A stretch of 64,000 bases of DNA. It comes from Terriglobia bacterium (lineage in GTDB: Bacteria > Acidobacteriota > Terriglobia > JAJPHL01). Both the position numbers and the translations under genes were made by a program. The notes below the pieces were generated by a model that searched no databases, was not told the origin of the DNA, and was given only the letters and a program-made list of their open reading frames with translations. The DNA lies in contig JAJPHL010000071.1 in assembly GCA_021325275.1 (NCBI GenBank), positions 171,838 to 235,837 of the forward strand, in the 5' to 3' direction. Position 1 is the first letter of the stretch. The number at the start of each line of letters is the position of its first letter. Shown in pieces: positions 9,652 to 18,713 of the stretch.

Positions 9652-11721
9652 TCAAACGGAGAGCGGCAATGTTCCCTCTTGCTTCGCTCGCTCAATGCGC
9701 GGGCGGGCGCCCGGTTTCCACAGCGGAACGCGATGCGTCAGGCGATAGGCGAGCGGCGCGCCGTCTTCGCGCGGGCTGCGCTCAAGCGGGCGGGGAATAC
9801 AGACAAATTCCACTTCCAGTTCCGTGGCCGTCGCGCGAACCGTCGTGTAGCCGTGCGCGCCGACATCGACGAACGAAAGGTGCGGTGCGGCTTCGGCGTT
9901 CGATTCCTTCAACGCCGCTTGGCGACTCCCCGTGCGTTGCAACGCCAGACTCGCGCGCACCCCGTGCATCAAGGTGAAATTTACCGCCGGCTGCGCGGCG
10001 CCGCCTCCTACAGGTTCATGCACAAAAATCGGACGTTGCGGATGATCTTTCGGCAAGCCGTACTCGAGAGCTTCAAACAATCCCGGCGCCGAAATCGACG
10101 CCGTAATGAACTCGACGCCGACAGGCTCGAATTTCTCGGGCGGCAGCGACGGCGATACGACGCCCGCCGAGAACGCGTGACGATCGCCCGCGAGTGTCGC
10201 GAATCCCGCGATGCCGTGCTCGCGCACGTAGTCGAGAATTTCAGCGCGCTCGCTGCGATAGCCCGACCAATCGTCGTCGATCATCGTGGCGTAGCCCGAG
10301 CCGGGCCACTTCGCGGGAAAATTGGCGGGCAAGTTGTGAAAATCGAGACGCCAATCGACCATGCCAACCGAATTGCCCCACAATTTCCACGGCGCGGTTG
10401 AGGTGCGCAGGGAATTCAGAAACCACCCTTTCTGAATCTTCCCAAGCATCGAAAGCGGCGTCCCGTCTTTGCGTGGATTCGCAATCATGGCGCCGTTGAA
10501 CGCGATTTTTTCCGGCGCGTGGCCGTTGTTCGCGGTGCGTCCGGCATCGAGCGTTTCCAAAATGTCGGCGGGAATGCCTTGCGGGAAACCCGACGGTTTG
10601 AATGGCGCAAACTCGGCGCGGTCCGTGATCGGTTCCGCGCGAAACGAGCGATTGTCGGTGAGAATCAAGTCGACGTTGCGGCCGTAGCGCAGCGATCGAT
10701 ACAACGTCATGCTGTGGATCGCCGCGAGATTGTTGGGTTCTTCGCCGAGGCCGCCCTCGTCGAAGTTCGTGAGCGGGACATCCTTCACCGGCGCGGCCGC
10801 GTAACGATCCGCCTTGGGTACGCCGCCCGGCTTTGATCCATTAACGACAACGCGCGCCGGTTGATTTTCGAACCACGCCTGGCACGCCGCGACTTTGCGG
10901 GTCTGCGCGGGAATCGCGCCCTCCCCGAAATTCTGCTGCGATTGCCAGCATTTCCACGAGAACTCGTGGTTGTCCCACATATAAACGAACGGCAGGTGCG
11001 CGCGCGCCTCTTGCAAATCGGGATCGAGCAGATACGCGCGGTAAAGCGCGCGATAGTCGTCGACGGTGGTGGGCACGTGGAAATCGCGATGCTTCTCGCC
11101 GGACTTGTAGCGCACGATATCGCGAATCTTCCGCGCGTAGTACATCGGGCGATCCTCCGGATACCACATGATCTCGTAAACGAAATCGCCGAGATGCATG
11201 ACGAAGCCGAGTTGTTCGGCGGCGGGGCGGCGCTGATCTTCGTAAATCATGCGTCGATACGCGGAGCACGCGCCCGCCTGATTATTCTGGCAGCTCACGA
11301 AAGCGAATCGCACTGGATGTGGATCGGCGGCGATGGGCGCGGTGATGGTGCGTCCAATGCGGCTGCCGAAACCCTGCTCGTCGGTGAAGCGATAATAATA
11401 GACGCGCGACGGCGCGAGACCCGTGGCGAGTACGCGGCAAGTCCAATCCGTTTCGGCCGAGACAGTGGCTTCGGCACTCGACACAATGTTGTGGAAATCG
11501 CGATCTTCCGCGACGTCGACAGTCAGCTTGCAAGGTTTGTCGGCCGTCCTGCGCGTCCACAAGATCACGCTATCGGGATGGGGATCACCGGACGCGACGC
11601 CATGGGGATAAAGGTCACGGCGTTCCTTCCACGGCGCAGCGGCGACGCGGCGCGGCCAGGCCAACGACGCGCCATACGAAGCAGCCAGCGCCAAAAAATC
11701 GCGGCGTTTCATGTGCGTCAT
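9652..11721 (-). CDS. phoD: PhoD-type alkaline phosphatase / phosphodiesterase, Tat-exported
   Basis: The protein has 689 residues. A Tat signal (MKRRDFLALAASYGASLAWP) is followed by a Fn3-like N-domain (HGVASGDPHPDSVILWTRR) and a calcineurin-like metallophosphatase domain of the PhoD family. Metal-site motifs are visible: RFAFVSCQNN, HLGDFVYE, WDNHEFSW and GDRHAFS. The role is release of phosphate from organic phosphodiesters in the periplasm or outside. Two starts are possible: ATG at 11721, preceded by CGAGATAAC, or the internal ATG at 11712 directly before the KRR motif. I keep the upstream one because the SD-like GAG is five bases before it. The gene is upstream of GH54 in an apparent two-gene operon. 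Its first codons plus leader recur as a broken copy near 18.75 kb. Confidence 0.9.
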   Translation of the reverse strand: MTHMKRRDFLALAASYGASLAWPRRVAAAPWKERRDLYPHGVASGDPHPDSVILWTRRTADKPCKLTVDVAEDRDFHNIVSSAEATVSAETDWTCRVLATGLAPSRVYYYRFTDEQGFGSRIGRTITAPIAADPHPVRFAFVSCQNNQAGACSAYRRMIYEDQRRPAAEQLGFVMHLGDFVYEIMWYPEDRPMYYARKIRDIVRYKSGEKHRDFHVPTTVDDYRALYRAYLLDPDLQEARAHLPFVYMWDNHEFSWKCWQSQQNFGEGAIPAQTRKVAACQAWFENQPARVVVNGSKPGGVPKADRYAAAPVKDVPLTNFDEGGLGEEPNNLAAIHSMTLYRSLRYGRNVDLILTDNRSFRAEPITDRAEFAPFKPSGFPQGIPADILETLDAGRTANNGHAPEKIAFNGAMIANPRKDGTPLSMLGKIQKGWFLNSLRTSTAPWKLWGNSVGMVDWRLDFHNLPANFPAKWPGSGYATMIDDDWSGYRSERAEILDYVREHGIAGFATLAGDRHAFSAGVVSPSLPPEKFEPVGVEFITASISAPGLFEALEYGLPKDHPQRPIFVHEPVGGGAAQPAVNFTLMHGVRASLALQRTGSRQAALKESNAEAAPHLSFVDVGAHGYTTVRATATELEVEFVCIPRPLERSPREDGAPLAYRLTHRVPLWKPGARPRIERAKQEGTLPLSV

Positions 11722-11793
11722 GTTATCTCGAATATGCGTGCAAAAGCGACCTTCGCTCTGAACTGGATCCGGTTAGCTCGCCTCCACATGGAC

Positions 11794-11799
11794 TATAAT
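11794..11799 (+). promoter_or_regulatory. Candidate sigma-70 -10 box (TATAAT) upstream of the ECF sigma gene
   Basis: A perfect TATAAT lies 44 bases before the ATG at 11844. The bases 17 upstream (GGTTAG) are a poor -35 match, so this is only half of a housekeeping promoter. If used, transcription would begin near 11806, which argues against the GTG at 11811 as the translation start. Confidence 0.4.
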
Positions 11800-11807
11800 C
11801 CTTCCGG

Positions 11808-11836
11808 CTTGTGGAATCCGCCGGGGGGCGGTTGTT
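11808..11836 (+). promoter_or_regulatory. Candidate ECF-type promoter before the sigma operon
   Basis: CTTGTGGAAT at 11808-11817 is followed after 15 bases by TGTT at 11833-11836. The same ten bases, the same 15-base spacer length and the same TGTT occur at 16357-16385 before the kelch gene. GGAA-type -35 boxes and a 15-17 base spacer are typical of ECF sigma promoters. At this site the predicted start would fall almost on the ATG at 11844, so the message would be leaderless, which weakens the case here. Confidence 0.3.
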
Positions 11837-11843
11837 TTTGCCA

Positions 11844-12404
11844 ATGAGTGACGGCGACGGATTCGAGAACCTCGGGGACGACACGCTGGCCGAGCGTTTT
11901 AGAAGCTCGGGCGGACAAGCGTATTTCGCCGAATTGGTGCGGCGACACGGTAGCGCGATTCAACGCTATTGTCGACGATTTGTCCCCGACGCCGCGCTGG
12001 CCGAGGATCTCGCCCAGGAGACTTTTCTGCGGGCCTTCACGCATTTCCACCAGTATCAAGGCGGCAACTTCAAGGCTTGGCTGTACCGCATCGCCTTCAC
12101 GGTTTCCCTCAATCGCAGCAAATCATCAGGCCCGCAAACGTCCGCGCTGGAGAGTCCCGAATTGTTGAGTCACTCGGAGGATTTCGTGCGCGATCTCTTG
12201 ACCAAGGCGGACGTGAGGGCCGTTTTGGCGGAGATGACCGTCCCTCAGCGGGTTTGTCTAAAGCTGTTTTATATTCAAGGCTTAAGCTATCGAGAAATCG
12301 TGACTGCCACCAGCTATAGCGAGAAAGAAGTAAAGAGCCACATCCAAAACGGCGGCCGGCGTTTCGAGATTCTGTGGGAAAAGAGGACCGGCCTCAAGAG
12401 ATGA
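11844..12404 (+). CDS. ECF-subfamily RNA polymerase sigma factor
   Basis: This is a 186-residue sigma factor. Region 2 is clear (YFAELVRRHGSAIQRYCRRF and LAEDLAQETFLRAF, then FKAWLYRIAFTV), as is region 4 with its helix-turn-helix (MTVPQRVCLKLFYIQGLSYREI, then SEKEVKSHIQNGGRR). No region 1 or 3 is present, as expected for an ECF factor. I chose ATG 11844 (MSDGDGFENL) over GTG 11811 because the latter sits on promoter-like sequence and adds a non-conserved tail. The stop overlaps the start of the anti-sigma gene (ATGA at 12401-12404), so the two are translationally coupled. Likely role: switching on its own operon and the kelch/PEP-CTERM pair downstream (inference). Confidence 0.9.
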   Translation: MSDGDGFENLGDDTLAERFRSSGGQAYFAELVRRHGSAIQRYCRRFVPDAALAEDLAQETFLRAFTHFHQYQGGNFKAWLYRIAFTVSLNRSKSSGPQTSALESPELLSHSEDFVRDLLTKADVRAVLAEMTVPQRVCLKLFYIQGLSYREIVTATSYSEKEVKSHIQNGGRRFEILWEKRTGLKR

Positions 12405-13048
12405 ACGACAACAGCCAATTCGACCAGTGGCTGCGCCAGAACCTTTCGCAGTTGCGGGAAGGTGCGTGTCCCGACATGAACACGCAGGCGCAATTCGTTC
12501 GTGGAGAGTTGGCGCGCGAGGTCGCGCGAGAGGTGGAACGGCACATCGAGGGGTGCGGTCACTGTGATCTGGCCGTGGACCGCATCCGCACCTTCGAGCA
12601 AGCACTGCAGAAAGAAATGCACTCCCGATGGGGATGGCTCGTTCCGGCGGTTTCGGTGGCGGCGTTATTGTCGTTGGCCTATCCCGCATATCTGGGATTG
12701 CAGTACCGGCCCGCGCCCGGTATGATGGCGCCGCCTCCGACCCTGGCAATCCGGTCGGCGCAAGTCTTGGACTTGCGCACCGCTCGCGGCGCAAGCCCGC
12801 CGCCATCGACCGGCGTGGCGCGCTTATTGGAACTGCAGTTCCTCGTGCCGATCGAGCCCGGCCACCACTACACGGCCACGATCACCGGTCCGAAGACTCT
12901 GCCCGCGGCCGAAATTACTAGCTATGACGACATCGGCAATTTTGCTCTGGTTTTGGATCGCACCAACCTTCCGCACGGCAGTTATAAGCTGGCAGTCGCG
13001 GACCGCGAGTCGCCGGATCGTCACTGGGATTTTCCCTTCGAGTTGTAG
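12401..13048 (+). CDS. Zinc-finger anti-sigma factor-like membrane protein
   Basis: The 215-residue protein starts at the ATG overlapping the sigma stop codon. The N-terminal cytoplasmic part contains the HxxxCxxC signature of zinc-binding anti-sigma domains (HIEGCGHC, about residues 48-55). A single membrane helix follows (WGWLVPAVSVAALLSLAYPAY, near residues 75-97), then about 115 extracytoplasmic residues with a beta pattern (LLELQFLVPIEPGHHYTATI). This layout fits a membrane anti-sigma factor whose outer domain senses or transmits a signal. The next gene starts two bases after its stop. The outer domain matches no family I can name. Confidence 0.82.
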   Translation: MNDNSQFDQWLRQNLSQLREGACPDMNTQAQFVRGELAREVAREVERHIEGCGHCDLAVDRIRTFEQALQKEMHSRWGWLVPAVSVAALLSLAYPAYLGLQYRPAPGMMAPPPTLAIRSAQVLDLRTARGASPPPSTGVARLLELQFLVPIEPGHHYTATITGPKTLPAAEITSYDDIGNFALVLDRTNLPHGSYKLAVADRESPDRHWDFPFEL

Positions 13049-13050
13049 CC

Positions 13051-16000
13051 ATGCGCCGACACTTTTGGCTTTTGCCTCTTGCCTCTTGCTTTTTGCCTTG
13101 CAGCCCGCCTCTTCCAGCGCAACCCTCTCCATTGATGGCGGAATATAACCACGCATGGGTCCTAACCGGCCAATTGAAGCCCGACGAGGCGATCCCGATT
13201 CTGAAGAGGATCATTGCCAAGGACAGCACGTTCCATCGCGCCTATCACGGGCTTGTGCGAGCTTACGCACAGAAGAAAGCTCTCGACAAAGCAGCAGACT
13301 TCTTCCGCTTGCTGATCGACAAGGACGCAAGCAATGCCTTCGCCCATTATGGACTAGCCGAAGCCTTGGAAGCCGAAGGTAACCATGAGGCAGCGATTCA
13401 AGCTTTCCTTGAGTGCATCGGCAGGGAACCGCGCGCTGCCGTTTGCTATCCGTCCGGGCATTGGTACCGTGCCATGGCCGCATCCGCGGCGACTAGGTTC
13501 GAGCGGGCCATACCGCGAGAACCAAACGATCCTTATCGGTTTCTCGGTCTTTCCGATCTCTTCGCGAGCCAAGGCAGGAAGGAAGACGCTCTCGCGAACG
13601 CCAAAGAGGGACTTGCGAAGTCTCAAGGGCAGCCAGAGCTAGAGGCGGCGTTTCATGTTCGGCTGGCGGCGAACTGTGAGTGGAACCTGGACGGCGAGTG
13701 CTTGGGTCACCTACAAGAGGCTTACGGGATTATGGAAGGTCTTGGGGATTGGGAGGGGGCGCTCGACGCAGCGAGCGTGCTAACGCGCTTCGATTATGCA
13801 AGGGGCGCGTTTGATGAGGCCCAGGCATTCCTACAACGAAATTTGAGCTTCGCAAGAAACATCGAAAACCGCCTCGCGGAAGAGGCCTGCTTAAGGCAAA
13901 TGGGTGAACTTTACCGTTACCGTGGCGATCTCGATGCCGCTATCGAATCGTATTCCCAGCGCGAACGGCTCGATGCGGAAATCGGATACACCGAAGGCGC
14001 GGACGACGCGCAGTATCGTATCCAACAGATTTATCGCGAACAAGGCCGTTTGAAAGAAGCGCTGGACTTGTTGGACGATTTGTTGCCAAGGGCCGCCGGA
14101 CGTGACCGGCGTTACGAAGCGCTTCTCCTCACCGATAAAGGCGCCGTCCTTGCAGACCAGGGCGAATACTTTAAGGCGATCGAAGCTGAGAAGCAGTCGA
14201 TTGCCGCCTTTCAAAGCCTAGGCCTGGACTGGCCGGCGGGGGCTGGCCTGGGAATGCTCGCCATGCACTACACCTCTCTCGGCGATTACGGTATGGCGAT
14301 CGATTACTATGAGAAATCGCTCGAATCTGCCCGCCACTTCAATGATCCCAGTGAGGTATCGAGAAATCTTTACAACCTAGGAGATATGTACCTGCGGATG
14401 GGACGACCGCGGGAAGCGCTAAAGGCTCTGGAAGACGCCCGTACCCTGCTGAATAGCAATCCGTGGTTCGTTGCAAAGACGCTCTTGAATCTGGGCCGCG
14501 CCTATCTGCGGATGGGCCGCCCTTCCGAGGCGCTTCAGCGCCTGAATGAAGCTCTTCGCCAAGCTCAAGCCCTTGGACACAAGCGTTACGAGGCGGAAGC
14601 GCTGTGCGCGCTGGGAGAGACCGATCTGCATCTCCAAAAACTCGATGAGGCAGAACGGTTTTTTCAAGACAGTCTCGACATCGCGGAGAAGTCCGGTATT
14701 GCCAGCATGATCGTCGCGGCGCGGCAGGGACTTGGGGAAACGGCGCTCCGGCTGGGGAAGTACGCGGAAGCACGCCGGGAGTTTGAAACCGCGATTGAGA
14801 GCCTTGAATCCGTGCGCAACGAAGTTCCCGACCCGGAATTGCGCATAGGCTTGGTTCAGCAACATGCTCAGCTTTATGAAGAAATGATCGAGTCGCTGTA
14901 TGCGCTACATCTCCGGGATGGCGCCAAGGCCTATGATCGTTTGGCGTTCGACTATGCAGAACGAGGCCGGGCGCGATCATTTCTCGAATCTCTTTGGGAA
15001 TCGCGTGCGCATGTCAACAAGGGTCTGAGCCCGGAACAGAGTCACCAGCGAGAGCATCTCTTAGCCGCGATTTCGATGGCGTCAAAGACGTTACAGACGG
15101 CGCAAAATGAGCCGAATCGGCAAGCGCTGAAAAATGCGGAGATGAGACTGTCCGCGTGGGTCGAAGACATTCGAGCTGCCAATCCCGAATATCAGAAGCT
15201 CCAATATCCACAACCTTACTCTTGGCGCAAGGTCCAGTCGGAAATCGTCAAATCCGACATCGCGATCCTGGAATACGCACTGGGTGAGAAGCGCTCGTTC
15301 CTCTGGGCGTTCACCGGCCAGCGGTTGAGAATGATCCCGTTGCCTGGCCGCGGTGTTATCGAAACCCAGGTGAACGCATACCGCAGAGCCATCGCCCGTG
15401 CGCCGCGGGGGCAGGCCACTCTCAAAGCCGATCAAGCCCTCGCCGGCAAGTTGTATGAAACGCTACTCCGTCCGGCGGATACATTTCTGCGGCCTGGCAC
15501 CAGAGTGCTGATAATTCCGGACGGAATCCTCTATTACCTGCCGTTCGAAGCGTTGCTCTGTGGCACGACAGACCGCTATGTGGTCGAGGACTTCGCCATC
15601 GCGTATGCTCCTTCGGCTTCGGCTTATGGCAGCCTTGTCAACACCACCTCCAGACAAGTCCGACGAGAACTGCTGGCTTTCGGCGACCCGCCCTTCGGAA
15701 AGAACGCGGTTCAAGCATCTGGCGATGTCGTGCGTGGTGTCTACGAGCGAAACGGATGGCGGCTCTCACCGTTGCCTAACACTCGCCGGGAGGTCGAAGC
15801 AATCGCGGCGCTCTATCCGGCTAGCCAGCAAAAGATTTATCTTGGCCCAGCGGCAACGGAGGCGGCCGTCAAGAGAGAGGACCTGATGAACTACAAGCGG
15901 ATCCACTTCGCCACGCATGCCGTCGTGGATGATCGAACTCCGGCGCGCTCCGGCGTCGTGTTATCCCTGATTGACACAGGCCAGGAAGACGGCGTTCTGC

Positions 16001-16332
16001 GGATGCCGGAAATCTTCAATCTGGAGCTTAATGCGGATCTCGTGGTGCTCTCGGCTTGTCAAACGGGCCTCGGTCAGCTAATCCGGGGCGAAGGTATGGT
16101 CGGCCTGACGCGGGCGTTCCTATACGCAGGGTCCCAGCGGGTTGTCGTGAGCCTTTGGGAGGTAAACGACGTGGCTACGGCCGACTTTATGAAATCGTTC
16201 TACGCCAATATGAGAAACGCGTCCCCGGCGGCGGCGCTTCGCGCGGCTAAGCTGGCGATGATTCACTCCTCGTCTCCGGCTTACCGGCATCCTTATTTCT
16301 GGGCTCCGTTCATCCTAACCGGACAACACTGA
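13051..16332 (+). CDS. TPR-repeat CHAT-domain protease-like protein
   Basis: The protein has 1093 residues. Residues about 30-640 are tetratricopeptide repeats (for example AIDYYEKSLESARHFNDPSE and ALQRLNEALRQAQALGHKR). A linker is followed from about residue 740 by a CHAT domain, the caspase/separase-like cysteine protease fold. Its catalytic pair is intact: His956 (HFATHAVVD) and Cys1003 (LSACQTGLG). The conserved start of the domain (RVLIIPDGILYYLPFEALL) and end (HPYFWAPFILTG) are also present. The N-terminus could be a lipoprotein signal (LASC, Cys13) or a Sec signal, placing it outside the cytoplasm with the anti-sigma sensor domain. The gene is third in the sigma operon, two bases after the anti-sigma stop. 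It may act in signal sensing or substrate cleavage; the target is unknown. Confidence 0.9.
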   Translation: MRRHFWLLPLASCFLPCSPPLPAQPSPLMAEYNHAWVLTGQLKPDEAIPILKRIIAKDSTFHRAYHGLVRAYAQKKALDKAADFFRLLIDKDASNAFAHYGLAEALEAEGNHEAAIQAFLECIGREPRAAVCYPSGHWYRAMAASAATRFERAIPREPNDPYRFLGLSDLFASQGRKEDALANAKEGLAKSQGQPELEAAFHVRLAANCEWNLDGECLGHLQEAYGIMEGLGDWEGALDAASVLTRFDYARGAFDEAQAFLQRNLSFARNIENRLAEEACLRQMGELYRYRGDLDAAIESYSQRERLDAEIGYTEGADDAQYRIQQIYREQGRLKEALDLLDDLLPRAAGRDRRYEALLLTDKGAVLADQGEYFKAIEAEKQSIAAFQSLGLDWPAGAGLGMLAMHYTSLGDYGMAIDYYEKSLESARHFNDPSEVSRNLYNLGDMYLRMGRPREALKALEDARTLLNSNPWFVAKTLLNLGRAYLRMGRPSEALQRLNEALRQAQALGHKRYEAEALCALGETDLHLQKLDEAERFFQDSLDIAEKSGIASMIVAARQGLGETALRLGKYAEARREFETAIESLESVRNEVPDPELRIGLVQQHAQLYEEMIESLYALHLRDGAKAYDRLAFDYAERGRARSFLESLWESRAHVNKGLSPEQSHQREHLLAAISMASKTLQTAQNEPNRQALKNAEMRLSAWVEDIRAANPEYQKLQYPQPYSWRKVQSEIVKSDIAILEYALGEKRSFLWAFTGQRLRMIPLPGRGVIETQVNAYRRAIARAPRGQATLKADQALAGKLYETLLRPADTFLRPGTRVLIIPDGILYYLPFEALLCGTTDRYVVEDFAIAYAPSASAYGSLVNTTSRQVRRELLAFGDPPFGKNAVQASGDVVRGVYERNGWRLSPLPNTRREVEAIAALYPASQQKIYLGPAATEAAVKREDLMNYKRIHFATHAVVDDRTPARSGVVLSLIDTGQEDGVLRMPEIFNLELNADLVVLSACQTGLGQLIRGEGMVGLTRAFLYAGSQRVVVSLWEVNDVATADFMKSFYANMRNASPAAALRAAKLAMIHSSSPAYRHPYFWAPFILTGQH

Positions 16333-16356
16333 CGGGTTTTACGAAATTCTGTGCTC

Positions 16357-16385
16357 CTTGTGGAATTCCGGCAATCAGGCCTGTT
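16357..16385 (+). promoter_or_regulatory. Candidate ECF-type promoter before the kelch gene
   Basis: CTTGTGGAAT, 15 bases, then TGTT, identical in motif and spacing to the site before the sigma gene. A start near 16394 would leave a leader of about 40 bases with a strong ribosome site (AAGGAGGA at 16422-16429) before the kelch ATG. Confidence 0.4.
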
Positions 16386-16434
16386 CAGTCTGGTGGCCTG
16401 TCGAAAAGGGCCAGGGGTCTCAAGGAGGATCTCC

Positions 16435-17880
16435 ATGATTCGCTCGTTGGCGTCGACGTTCTTCGTCTCGGTGCTTCTTGCTTCTTCATTGAACGCGCAA
16501 AATCCGGCTTGGACCGAACTCGTCCCCGCAGGGACTCTGCCGCCGCCGCGTGCGGCCGCCAGCTTGGTTTATGACGGATCCACGAATCAAGCGATTCTCT
16601 TTGGTGGAGGCTATCCGGAAACCGGCGATCTCTGGCGCTTGAGTAATGCCAATGGAACCGGTGGAACACCAGTCTGGACTCAACTATTTCTCTCCCCATC
16701 TCCCGCGGCCCGTGAGGTTCAAGGGGCCGTCTATTCGGCATCCACCAGCACCATGATCGTTTTTGGCGGTGGACTCGGCAGCACTTCTCCTTGTGTTAAT
16801 GACACTTGGATATTGACGAACGCAACCGGAGTGAGCGGGTCGCCCGCATGGAATCAGCTTCATCCAACCGGCCCGGTACCCAGCGTGCGTGGCAGTTTCG
16901 TCGCTGTCTATGACGACGCCAACAATCGTATGATGATTTTTGGCGGCGACGATTGCTTTCCAAGCAACCTCTATAACGAGGTTTGGGTGCTCACCAATGC
17001 GAATGGACAAGGTGGCACGCCGGCCTGGGTGCAACTGAGCCCCTCGGGAACGCTGCCACCACCCACTTCCCAGGCGAATGGTGTTTACGACCCAACTAGT
17101 AACACCCTGATGGTTTTTGGCGGCACACAAAATAACGACAACGACATTCCGACTAACAATGTGTGGGTTCTCAGCCACGCCAATGGCATGGGAGGCAGTC
17201 CCGCTTGGACACAACTTTCTCCGTCCGGGCCCCTTCCCGCCGGTCGATACGCCGGTGGGGCGGTTTACGACGCCGCTACAAATCAGATGACGATTTTTGG
17301 CGGGTCCAATGGCATTACCGGTCCCCTCAACGATACATGGGTGCTGAGCAATGCAAACGGCTTGGGCGGGACGCCTGCCTGGACGCAATTGAATCCCGTC
17401 GGCAACCCCGCGCCCGCGAAGTATCTGCTCTCCTCGGCGTATGACCCATCGACAGGTACGATGATGGTTTTTGGCGGAGGCGATTCCAACGGGAACCCCA
17501 CTAATGACGTCTGGCTTCTGAGCAATGCCAACGGCGGAGGGCAACCGATCCTGGCGGGCAACATCACCGGCAAGAACGGCCCCGCCAACGACCGTTCTTG
17601 GACCATTCAACTGACCAACAACGGCACGGGAACCGCCACCGTCGCGCAACTCACGGGCCTCACCTTGACGCAGACGCTGGGAGTCCACTGTAGTCCCGTG
17701 GTCTCCTCCTCGTTCCCGATTCTGCTGGGAGACATTGTTCCATCCGGCATGTCGAGCGCGGCTGTTTCTATTGATTTCACCGGATGCGCTCCTACGGCGA
17801 TGTTCACCGTAAACATTCCGTTCTCGTCGAACGCCGGCGCGACGAACGGATACATTTCTCGAACGAAGCAGGTCCAATAG
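16435..17880 (+). CDS. Secreted kelch-repeat beta-propeller protein
   Basis: This is a 481-residue protein with a signal peptide (MIRSLASTFFVSVLLASSLNA). The start at 16435 is fixed by the AAGGAGGA ribosome site six bases upstream. Six kelch-type repeats of about 57 residues follow. Each runs PAWTQLxPxGxxPxxR, then YDxxxNxMxIFGG, then NDTWVLSNANGxGG, which fits a six-bladed propeller. The last 110 residues (from about QPILAGNITG) are a separate beta-rich domain of unknown type. It is the first gene of a pair with a PEP-CTERM protein nine bases downstream. With the CHAT/sigma operon directly upstream, it is a candidate regulon member and extracellular binding protein (inference). Confidence 0.85.
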   Translation: MIRSLASTFFVSVLLASSLNAQNPAWTELVPAGTLPPPRAAASLVYDGSTNQAILFGGGYPETGDLWRLSNANGTGGTPVWTQLFLSPSPAAREVQGAVYSASTSTMIVFGGGLGSTSPCVNDTWILTNATGVSGSPAWNQLHPTGPVPSVRGSFVAVYDDANNRMMIFGGDDCFPSNLYNEVWVLTNANGQGGTPAWVQLSPSGTLPPPTSQANGVYDPTSNTLMVFGGTQNNDNDIPTNNVWVLSHANGMGGSPAWTQLSPSGPLPAGRYAGGAVYDAATNQMTIFGGSNGITGPLNDTWVLSNANGLGGTPAWTQLNPVGNPAPAKYLLSSAYDPSTGTMMVFGGGDSNGNPTNDVWLLSNANGGGQPILAGNITGKNGPANDRSWTIQLTNNGTGTATVAQLTGLTLTQTLGVHCSPVVSSSFPILLGDIVPSGMSSAAVSIDFTGCAPTAMFTVNIPFSSNAGATNGYISRTKQVQ

Positions 17881-17889
17881 GAGATCATC

Positions 17890-18504
17890 ATGGCGCCAGT
17901 AAAGAGCTTTGTCGTGTTCGCTTGTTTGGCGGTCGTCTTCAGCGCCGCTGCGGCTCATGGAGACAGCATCGTAACCTTGACATTGAACCCTGCCGGCGGC
18001 GCTATCTCAGGCGCACCCGGATCGACAGTCGGTTGGGGGTTCACCCTGACAGACCTAAGTTCAAGCGATTTTGTCGTCCCGACCAATTCAGACTTCTGCC
18101 CAGATGGATTGATCGCTTCCCCATGCCCGGCAATTGGTCATCCAAGCGTCGGTGTCTATTCCGACATTATCAGCGGCAGCGTTTTCGATATCGGACCGGA
18201 AGAGTCAGTCACGCAGGATTTCGATTCGTCGATTCCATCCGGCTTCGGCAGCGCCACAATCAACGTGACGGCGAACATCGGCGATACCACGAGTGGAGAG
18301 TTGGTGCTCTATTACGACGTCTACGATGGAGATCCTCTTAGCAGCGGCAGCCTGATCCTGACCGACCAGGAGGCTTTGGCGCCGGCCTCGATCTTGGTCG
18401 TGGCAAGCGAAAGGGAGAGCGTCCCGGAGCCTGCGTCGCTGCTCTTGTTCGTGACGGGAGTCGTGGCGCTCATTCGACGGAGGTCGTGGACGATCCGCGA
18501 GTAA
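17890..18504 (+). CDS. PEP-CTERM sorting-domain protein
   Basis: The protein has 204 residues, with a signal peptide (KSFVVFACLAVVFSAAAAHG). A beta-rich body of about 150 residues with no named domain is followed by a C-terminal PEP-CTERM tail: VPEPASLLLFVTGVVALIRRR, meaning the PEP motif, a membrane helix and an arginine cluster. Such proteins are processed by an exosortase (EpsH family) and go to the cell surface or extracellular matrix. No exosortase is in this window. It probably shares a transcript with the kelch protein just upstream. Confidence 0.82.
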   Translation: MAPVKSFVVFACLAVVFSAAAAHGDSIVTLTLNPAGGAISGAPGSTVGWGFTLTDLSSSDFVVPTNSDFCPDGLIASPCPAIGHPSVGVYSDIISGSVFDIGPEESVTQDFDSSIPSGFGSATINVTANIGDTTSGELVLYYDVYDGDPLSSGSLILTDQEALAPASILVVASERESVPEPASLLLFVTGVVALIRRRSWTIRE

Positions 18505-18713
18505 ATGAACTTTCACCGCTGGGAAACCTTGTTGGCATCGGATTATCGGAAACGTACGGATGTTGGGCCCAACTCTAATTACTTTCAAAGGTTTTATGCA
18601 CTTGGCACTTGATCGATCTTTCCCTGCAGGAAATGCTGCGGCTGGACGCTTGCTTGGGCGCCCGAACCCACTACGCAGCCCAGAACACAAAGCAGAAACG
18701 CAGCGCGGCGGCG

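Noticed and set aside
16370..16405. CAGGCC...GGCCTG hairpin as terminator of the CHAT operon
   Set aside because: Six-base stem with a 13-base loop and no T-run; it overlaps the candidate promoter of the next gene.
18205..18690. Minus-strand reading frame of 161 residues under the PEP-CTERM gene
   Set aside because: Arginine- and histidine-rich composition typical of a shadow of GC-rich coding sequence; no ribosome site, and the plus-strand gene is clearly real.
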